From Lagopus muta (taxonomy: Eukaryota > Chordata > Aves > Galliformes > Phasianidae), in the NCBI RefSeq assembly GCF_023343835.1, contig NC_064438.1, forward strand, positions 16,597,077-16,661,076: DNA of 64,000 bases, given 5' to 3'. Within the stretch, counting starts at the first letter, position 1; each line of letters opens with the position of its first letter. Positions 61,601 to 64,000 of the stretch are shown here, piece by piece. A program made the translations under genes and the position numbers. Under the pieces are notes generated by a model. It made no database searches. It had not been told where the DNA came from and saw only the letters and a list, made by a program, of their open reading frames with translations.

Positions 61601-63667
61601 CACTGAGTAGAGACACCTAAATTCCTTTTCTCTCCTCATTCCATGCCAACTCAGCAAGATAGCCTTCACTTACTCAAGGCAGCTCATATATTTCTGCAGT
61701 GCTCAGAGGAGCAGACATACCTCTTCGATGTGTTCCTCCTATAAAAACTTCCCTGCTCTACATTTCTTTGCTTCCTTTTTCTATTTCCTGATGTATTTCT
61801 CACCACCTCCTGACTCTCCCATTAAACTTGGGGCCTTTGTGTCCATTACACAAGCTCTTTGTGCTGCTAAAGCCACGCCACGCAACAAGTGCAGCCTTTC
61901 ACCTAGTTGGCCACAGCACCGAGTCTGTTCTCTTCCCATCGCCCAGGCTAGTTTTGTGCCCAAGAGCCAAACAAAACCTAGAACAAGTGCCACAGAGAGC
62001 CTTGCCAGAATTACAGCCTGTGCTGCAGAAAGATGATAGCGCTGTTGCTGGGTGGTTTTTTTGTTTGTTTTGTTTTTTACAGGAACCTTTCTATGGTCTG
62101 CTGTTACATTATTACACAGTTATCTATGTGAAATATCTAGAACATGAAATGAGGAGTTGTATTAAAGACTTCGTATCAATGTGTATCTAAAAGATACAAT
62201 GGCAGATTCTGCTTCTTCCCGATTGATTCTTCTTTCTTATCAGTGTATTTCCACCAATTTCCACTGATACATTTATTTCATTGACCACTGACCTGATGGA
62301 CTATGATCATCAGTCCACACTGCGAGTCACAAAGATCCATGTCTTTATCTCTACAAGGTCAAAAGAAATCATGACTTTGAATCTGCTTTTGGACACAGAG
62401 GGCAGACCTTGAATTAGAACACTGGACAAGCAAAAATATGTCATGAGTCTGCAGATCTAAATTCCATTCAAAATATCTGGCGTTGTCATGGATCCCCTCT
62501 ACTTTCTTTCTCATGATAAAATATCCTTGGTGAAGCATAAAGAAATGCATCCTAGGGCAATTAATTGCAGATAGAAAAGAAAGAATTAAAATAAAGAATA
62601 TTTATATGTACTAAAAATGCAGTTTTCAAATTGAGGTCTGTAGACATCTCAGTGTTTACGGATCTGAGTGTTCAACAAAGATAGCCCAAACATTCACATT
62701 CACTAAACACAGATCTCTCACTGGGAAACTCTTCAGGAATAAGAGATCAAAGCAGCAAACTACTGCCATATGGAACTAGTCAATATAGATTTGGCCGTCA
62801 GCCTGATTTCCCTTAGGATTCCTTTCCACACATGGAATCCTGGAAGCTCATGGCAGCTCTTTCACCACAGTGGCCCAATGGCCAACGTGAGCCAAGCTCT
62901 GGTGTGGGTTCTGTATTACTATTTAGCAAACAAAACTTGTAGCAGTCTCACAGTTTGAGCCTGTGTTTCCTGTGCAAGGTCACCAGGATGGGAGCATACC
63001 CAGCTGAAGCACTGCCACGGCAGCCTCAGCTACATGGTGCTGAGAGCACAGAGAGCACAGCCTTAGTTAGCACAGTGGGGGTCAAACCATCCCATGTGCC
63101 ATGCCCCATTCTGGGACATTCCCACAACACAGCACAGAGGTTACAATGGTAAAATTTCCCACATGACATGCAGCAAGCTTCGGGTCCACTTTTACACCGT
63201 TACACCAGCAGTGCCCTGCTGACGTTTGTTATTACTGTCCTTGTCAGAGGTCTATTTTGAACTGAACTAAATAAAGTCTTGGGAAAACATTCATTTCTGA
63301 CTTCCATCATCCCGCGCTGCAGGAAGGACTGTTTAACGGTCCAAAACCCTCATGCAGCAGCGAGACCAGGCAGAAGCGGGAGCCTTTAGGATGCCTTGGC
63401 GTGAGAATGGCACCAGGTGGTTCTCACTGGCATGGAAGTGCTGCATGTTCCTTGACTTTGCTCTCCATTCCTACAGCCTGTGTACGGCGTGTGGGTGGAA
63501 AGGGTGGGGAGCAACGGCTTCTTGAATGCCCGCTCCCTGTTCTCAGCTCTTTCATATCAGTTGAGAGCCTGAAGTGGGGCTGGGGCTGGCCAGGAACACA
63601 ACAACACCAGGGTTGCAGACACTGCTCTGCTTCCTCAAAGGAGGTCATCCCCTACCCCCTGGATAGC
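58601..63667. other. No gene supported upstream of FADS1
   Basis: Beyond the promoter the sequence returns to ordinary composition. I found no FADS2, FEN1 or TMEM258 exon. A weak CR1-like stretch (60640-60760, minus orientation) and a short plus-orientation CR1 tail (61008-61052, cttccaactcaggatattct) are the only repeats seen. A 147-codon minus-strand ORF (59203-59646) has no recognisable content. Confidence 0.5.
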
Positions 63668-63905
63668 AAGATCACAGGATCACAGAATCATTAATGTTGG
63701 AAAAGGTGTCTAAGATCACGAAGTCCAACCTCCAGCATGCCCACTGACCATGTCCCTCAGTGCCACATCCACACAGTTCCTGAACACCTCCAGGGATGGT
63801 AACTCCTACCACCTACCTCCCTGGGCAGCCTGTGCCAGTGCCTCACCACTCTTTCTGAAAAAAACAATGTTTCCTAATATTGAATCTGAGCTCTCTCCTT
63901 TAGTA
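63668..63905 (-). mobile_element. CR1 3'-end copy
   Basis: Starts agatcacaggatcacagaat and continues through aagatcacgaagtccaacct, catgcccactgaccatgtcc and ctgggcagcctgtgccagtg to the aatattgaatctgagctctc region. Confidence 0.92.
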
Positions 63906-64000
63906 GTGACATGCAATAGATGGCCAGCCAGAGAGTAAGCAAACATTGTGAACTGAAGTTTGATGGTCAGCCATAGGGGATCCTACCCCTTCCTTTTGCA

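Noticed and set aside
1-64000. CRISPR arrays, operons, bacterial or phage systems, tRNA or rRNA genes
   Set aside because: None seen. The only regular direct repeat array is the 19-bp minisatellite, which has no spacers, and the genes are intron-split vertebrate genes.

Overview
This window looks like nuclear DNA from a bird, most likely chicken or a close galliform relative. About 25 pieces of the avian retroposon CR1 lie in both orientations, many ending in the ATTCTATG-type octamer typical of CR1 3' ends. No mammalian Alu or L1 sequence was noticed. Genes are sparse and split by introns, and one promoter lies in a CpG island. No bacterial, plasmid or viral gene arrangement was seen.

Two protein-coding genes can be rebuilt completely, both on the minus strand and in tandem. 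The right-hand gene (coding span 50,555-58,301) is FADS1, the front-end (delta-5) fatty acid desaturase: 12 exons and 441 residues, starting inside a CpG island. The left-hand gene (28,357-37,974) is a second, diverged FADS1-family desaturase: 12 exons and 448 residues. Its intron phases are the same and it keeps the haem-binding HPGG motif and all three histidine boxes, but exons 4 and 8 have changed heavily and it has no CpG island. I joined exons by hand at GT/AG sites; both reading frames stay open from ATG to stop.

Layout: 1-28,200 is non-coding as far as I can see, with CR1 pieces, a CA microsatellite (12.67 kb), a perfect 19-bp minisatellite (18.75 kb) and some unexplained short ORFs. 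28,200-38,000 holds the FADS1-like paralogue. 38,000-50,550 is intergenic, with CR1 pieces and probably the FADS1 3' UTR at its right end. 50,555-58,600 holds FADS1 and its promoter. 58,600-64,000 has no recognisable gene. In mammals FADS2 lies head-to-head with FADS1; no FADS2 exon was found here, so it would have to lie beyond the right edge.

Both proteins should sit in the ER membrane and take electrons through their own N-terminal cytochrome b5 domain to desaturate acyl chains in long-chain polyunsaturated fatty acid synthesis. The most notable points are the intact but diverged paralogue and a CR1 whose 3' terminus forms the sequence just upstream of the FADS1 exon 5 splice acceptor.
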